DNA of 33,397 nucleotides from contig JAHDIK010000026.1 in the NCBI GenBank assembly GCA_020630795.1, positions 1 to 33,397 of the forward strand, given 5' to 3'. The notes under the pieces are model-generated. The model was given only the letters and a program-made list of their open reading frames with translations, was not told the DNA's origin and searched no databases. This document shows, piece by piece, positions 25,732 to 33,183 of this stretch. Made by a program: the position numbers and the translations under genes. How positions within the stretch are numbered: position 1 is the first letter of the stretch; every line of letters starts with the position of its first letter. The DNA comes from Colwellia sp. Its GTDB lineage: Bacteria > Pseudomonadota > Gammaproteobacteria > Enterobacterales > Alteromonadaceae.

Positions 25732-26511
25732 TTATGACCATGCTTGATAAGCAAGGTTTATTGACATACCGATAACTATAATCGCAAAAACGGGTCTAAT
25801 AAACTTACTTCCTAACTTTATAGCGTAGTGTGATCCTACAAGCGCACCAAGCATGATAAAAATACCAATTGAAATACCAAGAATAAAATTAACGTGCCCC
25901 AAATAAATAAAAGTTAATAAGCTACAAAAATTACTAACAAAATTGGTAGACCTTGCTAGACCACTGCTTAGTAATATATTTACTTTATAAAGAATTGTCG
26001 AAGATACCGTCCAGAATGCACCTGTACCGGGGCCAGCAGCTCCGTCATAAAAACCTAATGTTAGCCCTTGAACGATTTGTTTAACACGCAGAGATTTAGT
26101 GTGTTTTGGGAGTTCGGCTGAGTCTCGAATAATGTTTTTAGCAAAAATTGTATAGAGTGCGGTAAAAACAATAATAATGGGAAGGGCTTTTTCTAAAAAG
26201 TCTGTGCTTAGATAGTTAACGATTAACGTACCAATTACTGCTCCTATTGCCGTAGCATAAATTGAATAACGCCAAAAGTGTGGGTTAAAAAGCTTTTTAC
26301 GATAAAAAGCTATCGAAGCAGTGAACGAGCCAAAAGAAGCAGCTAGTTTATTAGTGCCTAATGCTATGTGAGGGGGAAGCCCTGAGGTGAGCAGGGCAGG
26401 AATAGTTAACATTCCACCGCCGCCTGCTATCGCATCAATAAATCCGGCAATAAAGCCAATACCACACAGTGTTATCCATGTGTTTACATCTAACAATGCT
26501 TCCAAGCTCAT
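25732..26511 (-). CDS. yfcA: TSUP-family permease (YfcA-like)
   Basis: This inner-membrane protein belongs to the TauE/SafE (TSUP) family, whose members move sulfur-containing or organic anions; substrate here is unknown. It shows the two family repeats: AGFIDAIAGGGGMLTIPALL with LGTNKLAASFGS in the first half (about 21-65), and GFYDGAAGPGTGAFW with STNFVSNF in the second (about 153-196). About eight membrane segments are expected. Length 259 is close to E. coli YfcA (269). AAGG before the ATG is the ribosome site. priC follows 12 bases later. Confidence 0.88.
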   Translation of the reverse strand: MSLEALLDVNTWITLCGIGFIAGFIDAIAGGGGMLTIPALLTSGLPPHIALGTNKLAASFGSFTASIAFYRKKLFNPHFWRYSIYATAIGAVIGTLIVNYLSTDFLEKALPIIIVFTALYTIFAKNIIRDSAELPKHTKSLRVKQIVQGLTLGFYDGAAGPGTGAFWTVSSTILYKVNILLSSGLARSTNFVSNFCSLLTFIYLGHVNFILGISIGIFIMLGALVGSHYAIKLGSKFIRPVFAIIVIGMSINLAYQAWS

Positions 26512-27029
26512 TAACCTTCATTATTTGGCACAAAAAACGAAGTTTAACACATAGATTCTTGTCAGCTTGTAGCCATTTAGAATTTGATATGTCTTTTTTG
26601 ACGCGTACGTTAAAGTAATCTTTACACTGAGTTTTTGCTCTACTTTATTCAGGGAATCTATTAGTAAAAATTATGTACAAAATTCACGCGTATTGAGCGG
26701 GTTTTGTATAAAAAATAACTTTTATCGCTAGAATATTTGACTTACTACGAACGAATTAGTAAAACATACGACGGCAAATAAAAATGTAGTGGTTAAACTT
26801 GTACCTTAAGCTCTAACACTAAGTAATATTAGTGATAAAAAATATTATTATTAACATGGTAATATATCGAGAGTTAACGTTATAAAGCACATTATTAATA
26901 AGTAAATCTTCTATTAACTTATTAATAGTTATTATCTCCTGTTGACAGTAAAAGCGTCGTCTGGGAGTATTGTACTGTTTTATTCTAGAGAAATTTAACA
27001 ATACAAATAGCAGATTTTTCATTTGCGTT
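26512..27029. other. Long AT-rich intergenic region between yfcA and the TonB operon
   Basis: These bases hold the divergent control regions of yfcA (-) and the DUF3450-tonB operon (+). I see no convincing gene. Signals are a perfect -35 TTGACA at 26942-26947 without a well-spaced -10, an 11-bp inverted repeat at 26893-26927, and a 6-bp one (CACTAA-N6-TTAGTG) at 26817-26834. A reading frame of 71 codons on the - strand (26819-27034) starts at TTG and looks non-coding. Confidence 0.5.
26893..26927. repeat. 11-bp inverted repeat upstream of the TonB operon
   Basis: TATTAATAAGT (26893-26903) is the exact complement of ACTTATTAATA (26917-26927), with 13 bases between. Each arm itself contains the palindrome TATTAATA. 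It ends 14 bases before the TTGACA box, where a regulator could act. The DNA is very AT-rich, so chance must be weighed. Confidence 0.5.
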
Positions 27030-27048
27030 AACAATAATATTTGTTATC
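27030..27048 (+). promoter_or_regulatory. Possible Fur box before the TonB operon
   Basis: The 19 bases match the E. coli Fur consensus at 13 positions by hand alignment, with symmetrical arms AACAA and TTGTT. It lies 28 bases before the preferred start of the first operon gene. TonB systems are often iron-regulated, but the local AT content makes a match of this quality only suggestive. Confidence 0.35.
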
Positions 27049-27076
27049 AAAATTCAATAGCAACTGGTTGGGAACT

Positions 27077-27856
27077 ATGTCCAAATTAAGTAAAAAAAGC
27101 CTTATCGCTTCTACAGTGATTGGCGCAATAGCATTAACAGCGAGCAATTTTGCGGTTGCAGATCAATTATCTGACCTACAAAAAGCAGAAGCGCGTATAT
27201 TTAAAGCATCGGTTAAATCTCAAAACAAAATCGATAGCATTTATGAACAAACAATCGACCTTCTTGGTGAATACCGTAATACAGTTGATGAAGCTGAAGT
27301 ATTAGCGGGTTACAACGATCACGTTCAATTAATGGTGAATGACCAACTTAAAAACATCGAATCTTTGCAAAAGCAAATAGATGGTGTTGATAAAGTGAAG
27401 CAAGGTGTTGTTCCTTTAATGTACAAAATGATTGATACATTAGAGAAGTTTGTTGCACTTGATGTGCCAATGAATATTGAAGGTCGTAAAGAGCGTATTG
27501 AAAACTTACGTACAGTAATGGGCAACTCTAATGTTACAACATCTGAGCAATTCCGCCTTGTACTAGAAGCATACGAAATTGAAGCGAACTATGGTACTGC
27601 ATTTGAGTCTTACCAAGGTGAATTAGACCTAGGTGATCGTACAATTACTGCTGACTTCGTTTACATGGGGCGCGTATCATTTTTAGCGCAATCTCTTGAT
27701 ATGAAAAATGCATGGGTTTGGAACAACGAAACTCGCAATTGGGATGCTTTAGGTGATGAGTACCTTAAAAGCGTTAAAACTACCATTGCTATGGCGCGTA
27801 AACAATTACCTATGGATTTAACTAAGTTACCAGTATTTGCAGCAGGAGCTAAATAA
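27077..27856 (+). CDS. DUF3450 periplasmic protein of the TonB2-type operon
   Basis: This is a secreted DUF3450 protein, always found ahead of TtpC/ExbB/ExbD/TonB genes in marine gammaproteobacteria; its molecular role is not known to me. Start at this ATG gives a clean signal peptide (SKLSKKSLIASTVIGAIALT, cleavage after NFAVA), whereas an upstream TTG (27041) would add 12 residues in front of it. The mature protein is helical with a coiled coil at about 25-105, then a soluble domain ending near residue 259. Its stop overlaps the ttpC start by one base (TAATG). Equivalent to VC1548 in the Vibrio cholerae TonB2 cluster, by recalled gene order. Confidence 0.88.
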   Translation: MSKLSKKSLIASTVIGAIALTASNFAVADQLSDLQKAEARIFKASVKSQNKIDSIYEQTIDLLGEYRNTVDEAEVLAGYNDHVQLMVNDQLKNIESLQKQIDGVDKVKQGVVPLMYKMIDTLEKFVALDVPMNIEGRKERIENLRTVMGNSNVTTSEQFRLVLEAYEIEANYGTAFESYQGELDLGDRTITADFVYMGRVSFLAQSLDMKNAWVWNNETRNWDALGDEYLKSVKTTIAMARKQLPMDLTKLPVFAAGAK

Positions 27857-29199
27857 TGAAAAAGTTTCTTAATTTTGTAATGCTTTCTGCATCTTTGACA
27901 GTAGCAACATCAGCTTCAGCTAACGAATTAACTAAATTACTTAATCAAGTAAAAGCTGATCGTATCTCAGAAGCTAAATTAGATAAAAAACGTGAAGCAG
28001 AATTTATTGCTGCTCGTGCTGATAAACAAGCTTTGTTAAAAAAGGCTAAGCAAGAACTTGCTAACCAAAACGCTCGTAACAAACGTTTAACTGATGAATA
28101 TGCAGCGAACGAAATAACTTTGGCACAAAAAGAAGTTGAATTAGACAGTGCTAAAGGAACGTTAGGTGAAATGTTTGGTGTAAGTCGTTCAGCAGCAGCT
28201 GACGCATTTGGTCAAATTTCTTCGTCAATCGTAAGTGCTGAATACCCAGGTCGTGGCGAAGCGTTAACACGTATTGCTAACTCTACTGAAATCCCAGCAC
28301 TAGAAGATTTAGAAGAGTTATGGTTTGCTTTACAAACAGAAATGACTAAATCAGGTGAAGTTTCTCAGTTTACTGCTGAAGTTACTAACCTTGACGGTTC
28401 AAAGTCTACAGAATCAATTACTCGTATCGGTACATTTAACTTAGTATCTGATAACGGTTACTTAACGTACAACGACGAAGTAGGTCAAGTTCAACCGCTA
28501 GCTAAGCAGCCTGCTGGTTACATTTCTGGCACAGCTTCAAGTTTCTTCAATACATCTTCAGGTTATGAAGCTGTTTACGTTGATCCATCTCGTGGTGGTA
28601 TCTTAGCGTTAGAAACTCGTAAGCGTACATTGATGGAATTTTACCACCAAGGTAAAGAAGTTGGTTATGCAATTACTGTATTACTAATTTTAGGTTGTTT
28701 AATTGCTCTAGAACGTTTTGTAGTTCTTGGTGCTATGAGTGCTAAAATTAAAGCTCAAGAGAAAAACCTTGACCAACCAAACGAAAACAACCCTCTTGGT
28801 CGTTTACTTAAAATCTACCACGACAACAAGTCAGTTGATGCTGAAACACTTGAGCTTAAACTTGATGAAGGTATTTTACGTGAAACACCAAAAGTTGACC
28901 GTGGTATTAACTTAATCAAAATGTTTGCAGCTATTGCTCCACTAATGGGTCTATTAGGTACAGTTATCGGTATGATCATGACGTTCCAAACGATTACATT
29001 ATTTGGTACGGGTGACCCGAAAATTATGGCTGGTAACATCTCTTTAGCACTTGTTACAACTGCTTTAGGTCTTATCTGTGCATTGCCACTAATCTTAATA
29101 CACAGCATTATTGCTGGTCGTAGTAAGTCTGTTCTACAAAAATTAGACGAGCAAAGCGCTGGCTTAATCGCTGCGATTGCAGAGAAGGAGTCTAAATAA
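27856..29199 (+). CDS. ttpC: TtpC-like MotA/TolQ/ExbB protein with long periplasmic domain
   Basis: TtpC is the fourth component of Vibrio TonB2 energy-transducing complexes. An N-terminal signal peptide ends at ASA (about 20-22). A long periplasmic region follows, with a coiled coil at about 25-102 and a globular part to about 260. The C-terminal MotA/TolQ/ExbB domain has membrane segments at about 270-292, 354-380 and 395-420, with APLMGLLGTVIGMI and the GTGDP loop. Length 447 matches TtpC (about 450) and is far longer than ordinary ExbB. It overlaps its neighbours on both sides by one base. Confidence 0.9.
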   Translation: MKKFLNFVMLSASLTVATSASANELTKLLNQVKADRISEAKLDKKREAEFIAARADKQALLKKAKQELANQNARNKRLTDEYAANEITLAQKEVELDSAKGTLGEMFGVSRSAAADAFGQISSSIVSAEYPGRGEALTRIANSTEIPALEDLEELWFALQTEMTKSGEVSQFTAEVTNLDGSKSTESITRIGTFNLVSDNGYLTYNDEVGQVQPLAKQPAGYISGTASSFFNTSSGYEAVYVDPSRGGILALETRKRTLMEFYHQGKEVGYAITVLLILGCLIALERFVVLGAMSAKIKAQEKNLDQPNENNPLGRLLKIYHDNKSVDAETLELKLDEGILRETPKVDRGINLIKMFAAIAPLMGLLGTVIGMIMTFQTITLFGTGDPKIMAGNISLALVTTALGLICALPLILIHSIIAGRSKSVLQKLDEQSAGLIAAIAEKESK

Positions 29200-29723
29200 T
29201 GTTATTCCTGATAGAGCTTATAGAATCTGTCAGGAGTTTTATTGCGACAGGTGGTAATGTTTTATATGTTGTAGCCTTCGCACTCTTTTTGATGTGGATA
29301 ATGATGATAGAGCGTTATTGGTTTTTATCATCGGTGTACCCAAAAATGAGAGACGATATTGTTTCTCGTTGGGAAGCTCGCGAAGACACAACGTCTTGGT
29401 ATGCACATCGTATTAGAGATACTTGGATCTCCGAAGCGACAGAACAATTAGAGCAGCGTATGCTCACAATTAGAACCTTAGTAGCTATGTGTCCATTAAT
29501 TGGATTACTAGGTACGGTTACCGGTATGATCGGCGTGTTTGAAGTTATGGCACAGCAAGGTACAGGTAATCCGCGTTTAATGGCATCAGGTATATCAATG
29601 GCTACAATCCCTACAATGGCGGGAATGGTAGCAGCATTATCAGGTGTATTTTTTAGTTCAAGATTAGACGCTAAAGTTAAACTAGCAAAGGCTAAACTGG
29701 TTGACAGTTTACCTCATCACTAG
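29199..29723 (+). CDS. exbB: ExbB-type proton channel subunit (TonB2 system)
   Basis: This short ExbB/TolQ-family protein forms the inner-membrane proton channel with ExbD and energises TonB. At 174 residues it is of the compact ExbB2 type. Membrane segments are at about 17-37, 93-117 and 128-150. The conserved CPLIGLLGTVTGMIGVF lies at about 96-112, and the GTGNPRLMASGIS loop follows. It begins in the ttpC stop (TAATG), and exbD follows after 12 bases. Confidence 0.94.
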   Translation: MLFLIELIESVRSFIATGGNVLYVVAFALFLMWIMMIERYWFLSSVYPKMRDDIVSRWEAREDTTSWYAHRIRDTWISEATEQLEQRMLTIRTLVAMCPLIGLLGTVTGMIGVFEVMAQQGTGNPRLMASGISMATIPTMAGMVAALSGVFFSSRLDAKVKLAKAKLVDSLPHH

Positions 29724-29735
29724 AGAGAAATTCGA

Positions 29736-30137
29736 ATGGCACGTAAACGTACTCGTGAAGAGGAAGAAGCAGCAATTGATATGACTCCGATGCTTGATAT
29801 CGTATTCATCATGTTGATCTTCTTCATCGTAACAACTTCTTTTGTTAAAGAAGCAGGTATTGAAGTTAATAAACCAAAAGCAGCAAACCAAAGTAAGCAA
29901 AAATCAGCTAACATCTTTATTGCAGTTAAAGATACGGGTGAAATTTGGTTTGATAAGCGTCGTGTAGATATTGAACGTTTGGCCGCTAACATTGAAAAAG
30001 CATTAGCTGAACAACCTACTGACGTAGTAATCATCCAAGCTGACAAAGAAGCCAAACATGGTGTAGTTGTTAAAGTTATGGATGCTATCAAAGATGCAGG
30101 TATAGACAGAATTTCTATTGCTGCAGCTAAGGGGTAG
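29736..30137 (+). CDS. exbD: ExbD-type proton channel subunit (TonB2 system)
   Basis: ExbD couples proton flow to TonB. The 133-residue protein has a short charged cytoplasmic N-terminus, one membrane helix (about 20-37) with the essential Asp21 in PMLDIVFIML (Asp25 in E. coli), and a periplasmic domain with VIIQADKEAKHGVVVKVMDAIK (about 98-119). GAGAGA lies just before the ATG. tonB follows three bases after its stop. Confidence 0.95.
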   Translation: MARKRTREEEEAAIDMTPMLDIVFIMLIFFIVTTSFVKEAGIEVNKPKAANQSKQKSANIFIAVKDTGEIWFDKRRVDIERLAANIEKALAEQPTDVVIIQADKEAKHGVVVKVMDAIKDAGIDRISIAAAKG

Positions 30138-30140
30138 TTT

Positions 30141-30758
30141 ATGGTTCGCTTTTTAGTATCAATACTACTAGGCGCAGCGGTAACCTTTGCACTATTTTCA
30201 TTTATGGCATTCCTTGTTTCTAGCGGTGATAGAAACAAGGAAGAAAAACTTGAAGATATTATAGTAGAAGTTAACACTACGCCACCTAAGTCAGCAGCAG
30301 AACAACGTCGTCGTGTTCCGCCGCCGCCGCCGCCACCGCCAAAAGCGCCGCCTAAGCCTCAAGCTCCAGAGCCTGAAGCAAGTAACAATAACTCTGGTAT
30401 TAGTTTTAATATGCCAGGTGTTAAGTTAGCTGGTGCTAATGCAGGTATATCTGCGCCAGGTGCGGGCTTTGGTCGAGATGGTGATGCGACACCTATTGTT
30501 CGTATTGAGCCTAAATACCCAATACAAGCTGCACGTGATGGTAAAGAAGGCTGGGTTAAACTTTCATTTACAATTAACGAAATTGGTGGAGTTGAAGACG
30601 TAGAAGTTATTGAAGCTCAACCAAAACGTATATTTGATAAAGAAGCTCGTAGGGCTTTACGTAAATGGAAATATAAGCCAAAAGTTGTTGATGGTAAGCC
30701 ACAACGTCAACCTGGTTTAACTGTACAACTTGACTTTAAAATGGATGGAGGTAGTTAA
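30141..30758 (+). CDS. tonB: TonB2-type energy-transducing protein
   Basis: TonB spans the periplasm and drives TonB-dependent outer-membrane receptors. An N-terminal membrane helix (about 7-27) is followed by a proline-rich spacer that includes an uninterrupted run of eight prolines (about 60-67) and PPKPQAPEPEAS, then the C-terminal receptor-binding domain (about 115-205, with EPKYPIQAARDGKEGWVKLSF). Length 205 is short, like Vibrio TonB2, so the reach across the periplasm is shorter than for classical TonB. The proline run is encoded by a CCG-rich tract, prone to slippage. The stop overlaps the next gene by one base. Confidence 0.95.
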   Translation: MVRFLVSILLGAAVTFALFSFMAFLVSSGDRNKEEKLEDIIVEVNTTPPKSAAEQRRRVPPPPPPPPKAPPKPQAPEPEASNNNSGISFNMPGVKLAGANAGISAPGAGFGRDGDATPIVRIEPKYPIQAARDGKEGWVKLSFTINEIGGVEDVEVIEAQPKRIFDKEARRALRKWKYKPKVVDGKPQRQPGLTVQLDFKMDGGS

Positions 30759-32020
30759 TGAACAATAAAATTATATTATCTTTAGTTATTGCTGCTTCTG
30801 TAACCGTTGCTCAGCTACCATTTACTTCTACTGCTGTTGCAGCAGGAGTTGGCGCTGAGGAAAAGAAGAAGCGTCCAACGCAACTTGTTGGTCCATCTGT
30901 AGGTAAAAAAGTAGGTAAAGCATTCGAGCTTTACTCTGCTGATGATATACCTGGTGCGTTACAACTTTTGTTAGCTATTGAAGCCAAAAAAGACTACGAC
31001 AAAGCGTATGTTAATCGTTTTATCGCTGTTATGTATGCAACAATGGGTAACAAAGAAAAGGACGCTATAAAGTATTTAGAGTTAGCTGTTAAACCTGATA
31101 TTTTGAATGAAGGTGACCACGGCGAAGCGCTTAAATTGTTGGCTGATTTGCAAATGCAAACTCAACAATACAAAAAAGCACTTAAAAACTATAAAGCTTG
31201 GATGGACTTTACCGGTAAGGAAGACGGCGATACTTGGGTTAAAATTGCAAATGCTCATTATGCATTAAAAGATTTACCTGCAGTTATCGCTCCTGCTGAT
31301 AAAGCAATTGCTGCATATGGTGATAAGCAAAGCCAAAACCCTTACATTTTGAAGCTTACGTCTTTCTACGAGCGTAAAAAGTTTAAAGATGCGGTTAAGG
31401 TACTTGAAACTACCGTTCAATTGTTTCCAGAAGTTAAAACATACTGGGTACAGTTAGGTCAGTTTTATACGCTAGTTGAAGATTACAATAAAGCATTACA
31501 AACTTTGGATTTGGCTTATAAGCAAGGTTTCCTTGAAAAAGAGTCAGAAATAAAAGTACTTGCTAGTTTGTATTCTCAACAGCAAATACCTTATAAGTCT
31601 GCTAAGTTACTTGAAAAGCATATAGCGTCTGGTTTAGTGAAGAGAGATGATCAAAACCTTAACTCACTAGCTAACGCATGGCATGCTGCTCAACATATTT
31701 CTAAAGCTGCTAAATACTATGGCGAGTTAGCTAAAATGACTAACGATGCTAAGCATTATAGCAAGCAAGGTATGTTGTTAAAGCAGGATGAGCAATTCAA
31801 GTCGGCTATTGTTTCGTTAACTAAAGCTATTGAGCTTGGTGTTAAAAATAAAGGTCAGTTATACATGAGTATAGCGGAATCTCACTTTTATTTAGAACAG
31901 TATAAGCAAGCTAATAGAGCGATTAAGTTAGCTATGCAAGATCCTAAAACTAAGAAAGCTGCACAAGGCTGGGCTGGTTTTATTCAGGATACTGCTAGAC
32001 GTAAGAAAGTATCTATTTAG
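30758..32020 (+). CDS. Periplasmic TPR protein of the TonB2-type operon
   Basis: This is an exported tetratricopeptide-repeat protein. The signal peptide ends at about residue 28 (TSTAVAA). TPR-like helical repeats run from about 45 to 400, for example YKKALKNYKAWMDFTG and YNKALQTLDLAYKQGF. It is the last gene of the operon and overlaps tonB by one base. A TPR gene at this place is conserved in Vibrio and Alteromonadales TonB2 clusters and probably assists the complex, but its mechanism is not known to me. A terminator follows 20 bases after the stop. Confidence 0.88.
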   Translation: MNNKIILSLVIAASVTVAQLPFTSTAVAAGVGAEEKKKRPTQLVGPSVGKKVGKAFELYSADDIPGALQLLLAIEAKKDYDKAYVNRFIAVMYATMGNKEKDAIKYLELAVKPDILNEGDHGEALKLLADLQMQTQQYKKALKNYKAWMDFTGKEDGDTWVKIANAHYALKDLPAVIAPADKAIAAYGDKQSQNPYILKLTSFYERKKFKDAVKVLETTVQLFPEVKTYWVQLGQFYTLVEDYNKALQTLDLAYKQGFLEKESEIKVLASLYSQQQIPYKSAKLLEKHIASGLVKRDDQNLNSLANAWHAAQHISKAAKYYGELAKMTNDAKHYSKQGMLLKQDEQFKSAIVSLTKAIELGVKNKGQLYMSIAESHFYLEQYKQANRAIKLAMQDPKTKKAAQGWAGFIQDTARRKKVSI

Positions 32021-32040
32021 TTTCTGACTAATTAGCCTTA

Positions 32041-32068
32041 AAAAGCCAGCTTAATAGCTGGTTTTTTT
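32041..32068 (+). terminator. Rho-independent terminator of the TonB operon
   Basis: CCAGCT (32046-32051) pairs with AGCTGG (32056-32061) around TAAT, flanked by A residues on the left and seven T residues (32062-32068). The A/T flanks make it potentially bidirectional, also serving dusC, whose stop lies 35 bases to the right. Confidence 0.85.
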
Positions 32069-32102
32069 GTATGTAAATTATGTCCCGTCCTAATATTTAT
32101 AG

Positions 32103-33026
32103 TTAGTAGGAACTGTTATTAATGTGCTCGATTATTTTCTCTTTATCTTTAAGCGTTTTAATTGATTGAAATAACTGTTCTGCTTCGGTGTACTCTAGCT
32201 TTAAAAATCTAAGCCATTGCTTAAGACGGCTCGAATAGTAAAAGCTTTTACTTCCTTCTAACTCTAGTTCACTGTACTTATTTAATAGGGCTTGCACGTC
32301 TAACCATTCCATTGGCATTTCATTGTATTTTATCGTGTTGCAAATGTTAGGGAGAGACAGTGCTCCGCGGCCTAACATTAGGCTCGAAGTCATAGACGCT
32401 TCGATACACTGTATAGCACTTTCTTTACCCCATATTTCACCGTTGGCAACAATATCCAATGACGAGTGTTTCACCGCGTTGGCAATATAAGACCAATATG
32501 CAGGTGGTTTGTATCCATGAGTTTTAGTTCGTGCGTGAATAGCTAAACTATTAGCTCCTGCAGATTCAATTGCTGAAACGACTTCTAGAAATAAACTTGT
32601 ATCTTCGTAACCTAGCCTTATCTTGGCAGACAGTTGATTATTACTGCCAATTGCTTCTCTTATCGCACTAATAATTTGATAAATTTTTTCAGGGTCTTTT
32701 AATAGTACAGCGCCGCCTTTACTTTTGTTTACCGCTTTTGCAGGGCAACCAAAGTTTACATCAATACCTTGAGAGCCTATTTCTAACGCTCTAATTGCAT
32801 TTTCAGCCATCCATTCTGGTTCTTGCCCCAATAGTTGGATACGTAACGGTGTTTTGGTTCCTGTGGTGTTTTTAGACGTTAACTCAGGGCATATCCTATA
32901 AAATACATGTTTAGGAACTAATGAATCTACAACTCTAACGAATTCTGTAATACATAAATCGTAATCATTTATGGTACAGAGTATGTTTCTCATCAAGGCA
33001 TCAATAACACCTTCCATTGGCGCCAA
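32103..33026 (-). CDS. dusC: tRNA-dihydrouridine(16) synthase DusC
   Basis: DusC is an FMN-dependent enzyme that reduces uridine 16 of the tRNA D-loop. The TIM-barrel N-terminus APMEGV, the flavin-site NFGCPAKAVNKSKGGA with catalytic Cys94 (E. coli Cys98), and IHARTKTHGY identify it. YDLCITEFVRVVDSLVP is typical of DusC rather than DusA or DusB. Length is about 307 (E. coli 315). The start is doubtful: the frame offers only a TTG four residues short of the E. coli N-terminus, with no ribosome site. An ATG at 33043-33041 lies one base out of frame, which may indicate a small frameshift in the T4 run 33032-33035 or A4 run 33025-33028. Confidence 0.88.
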   Translation of the reverse strand: MAPMEGVIDALMRNILCTINDYDLCITEFVRVVDSLVPKHVFYRICPELTSKNTTGTKTPLRIQLLGQEPEWMAENAIRALEIGSQGIDVNFGCPAKAVNKSKGGAVLLKDPEKIYQIISAIREAIGSNNQLSAKIRLGYEDTSLFLEVVSAIESAGANSLAIHARTKTHGYKPPAYWSYIANAVKHSSLDIVANGEIWGKESAIQCIEASMTSSLMLGRGALSLPNICNTIKYNEMPMEWLDVQALLNKYSELELEGSKSFYYSSRLKQWLRFLKLEYTEAEQLFQSIKTLKDKEKIIEHINNSSY

Positions 33027-33183
33027 AATGATTTTGTTAACATGAGTATTAGGTAAATTTTGATTATTTATAATGCTGGAACTTTTTTGATTGTATGTTG
33101 AAATTTATTTTATTAACTTATGGTCTGTTAGGATAGTTGTAAATAATAATTTAAAGCTACTTTATTAAAAAATAGGAAATCAT

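Noticed and set aside
26525..26532. TTTGGCAC as a sigma-54 -24 element
   Set aside because: No TTGC-like -12 element exists at the required distance on that strand, and it points away from yfcA.
26819..27034. 71-codon reading frame on the - strand in the gap before the TonB operon
   Set aside because: TTG start, no ribosome site, very AT-rich with Ile/Asn bias expected by chance, and it overlaps the operon's promoter region.
27041..27076. TTG at 27041 as the start of the DUF3450 gene
   Set aside because: It would add 12 residues before a complete signal peptide and has no ribosome site; the ATG at 27077 is preferred.
29720..30277. 185-codon reading frame on the - strand opposite exbD/tonB
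   Set aside because: It is a shadow of two well-supported genes on the other strand.
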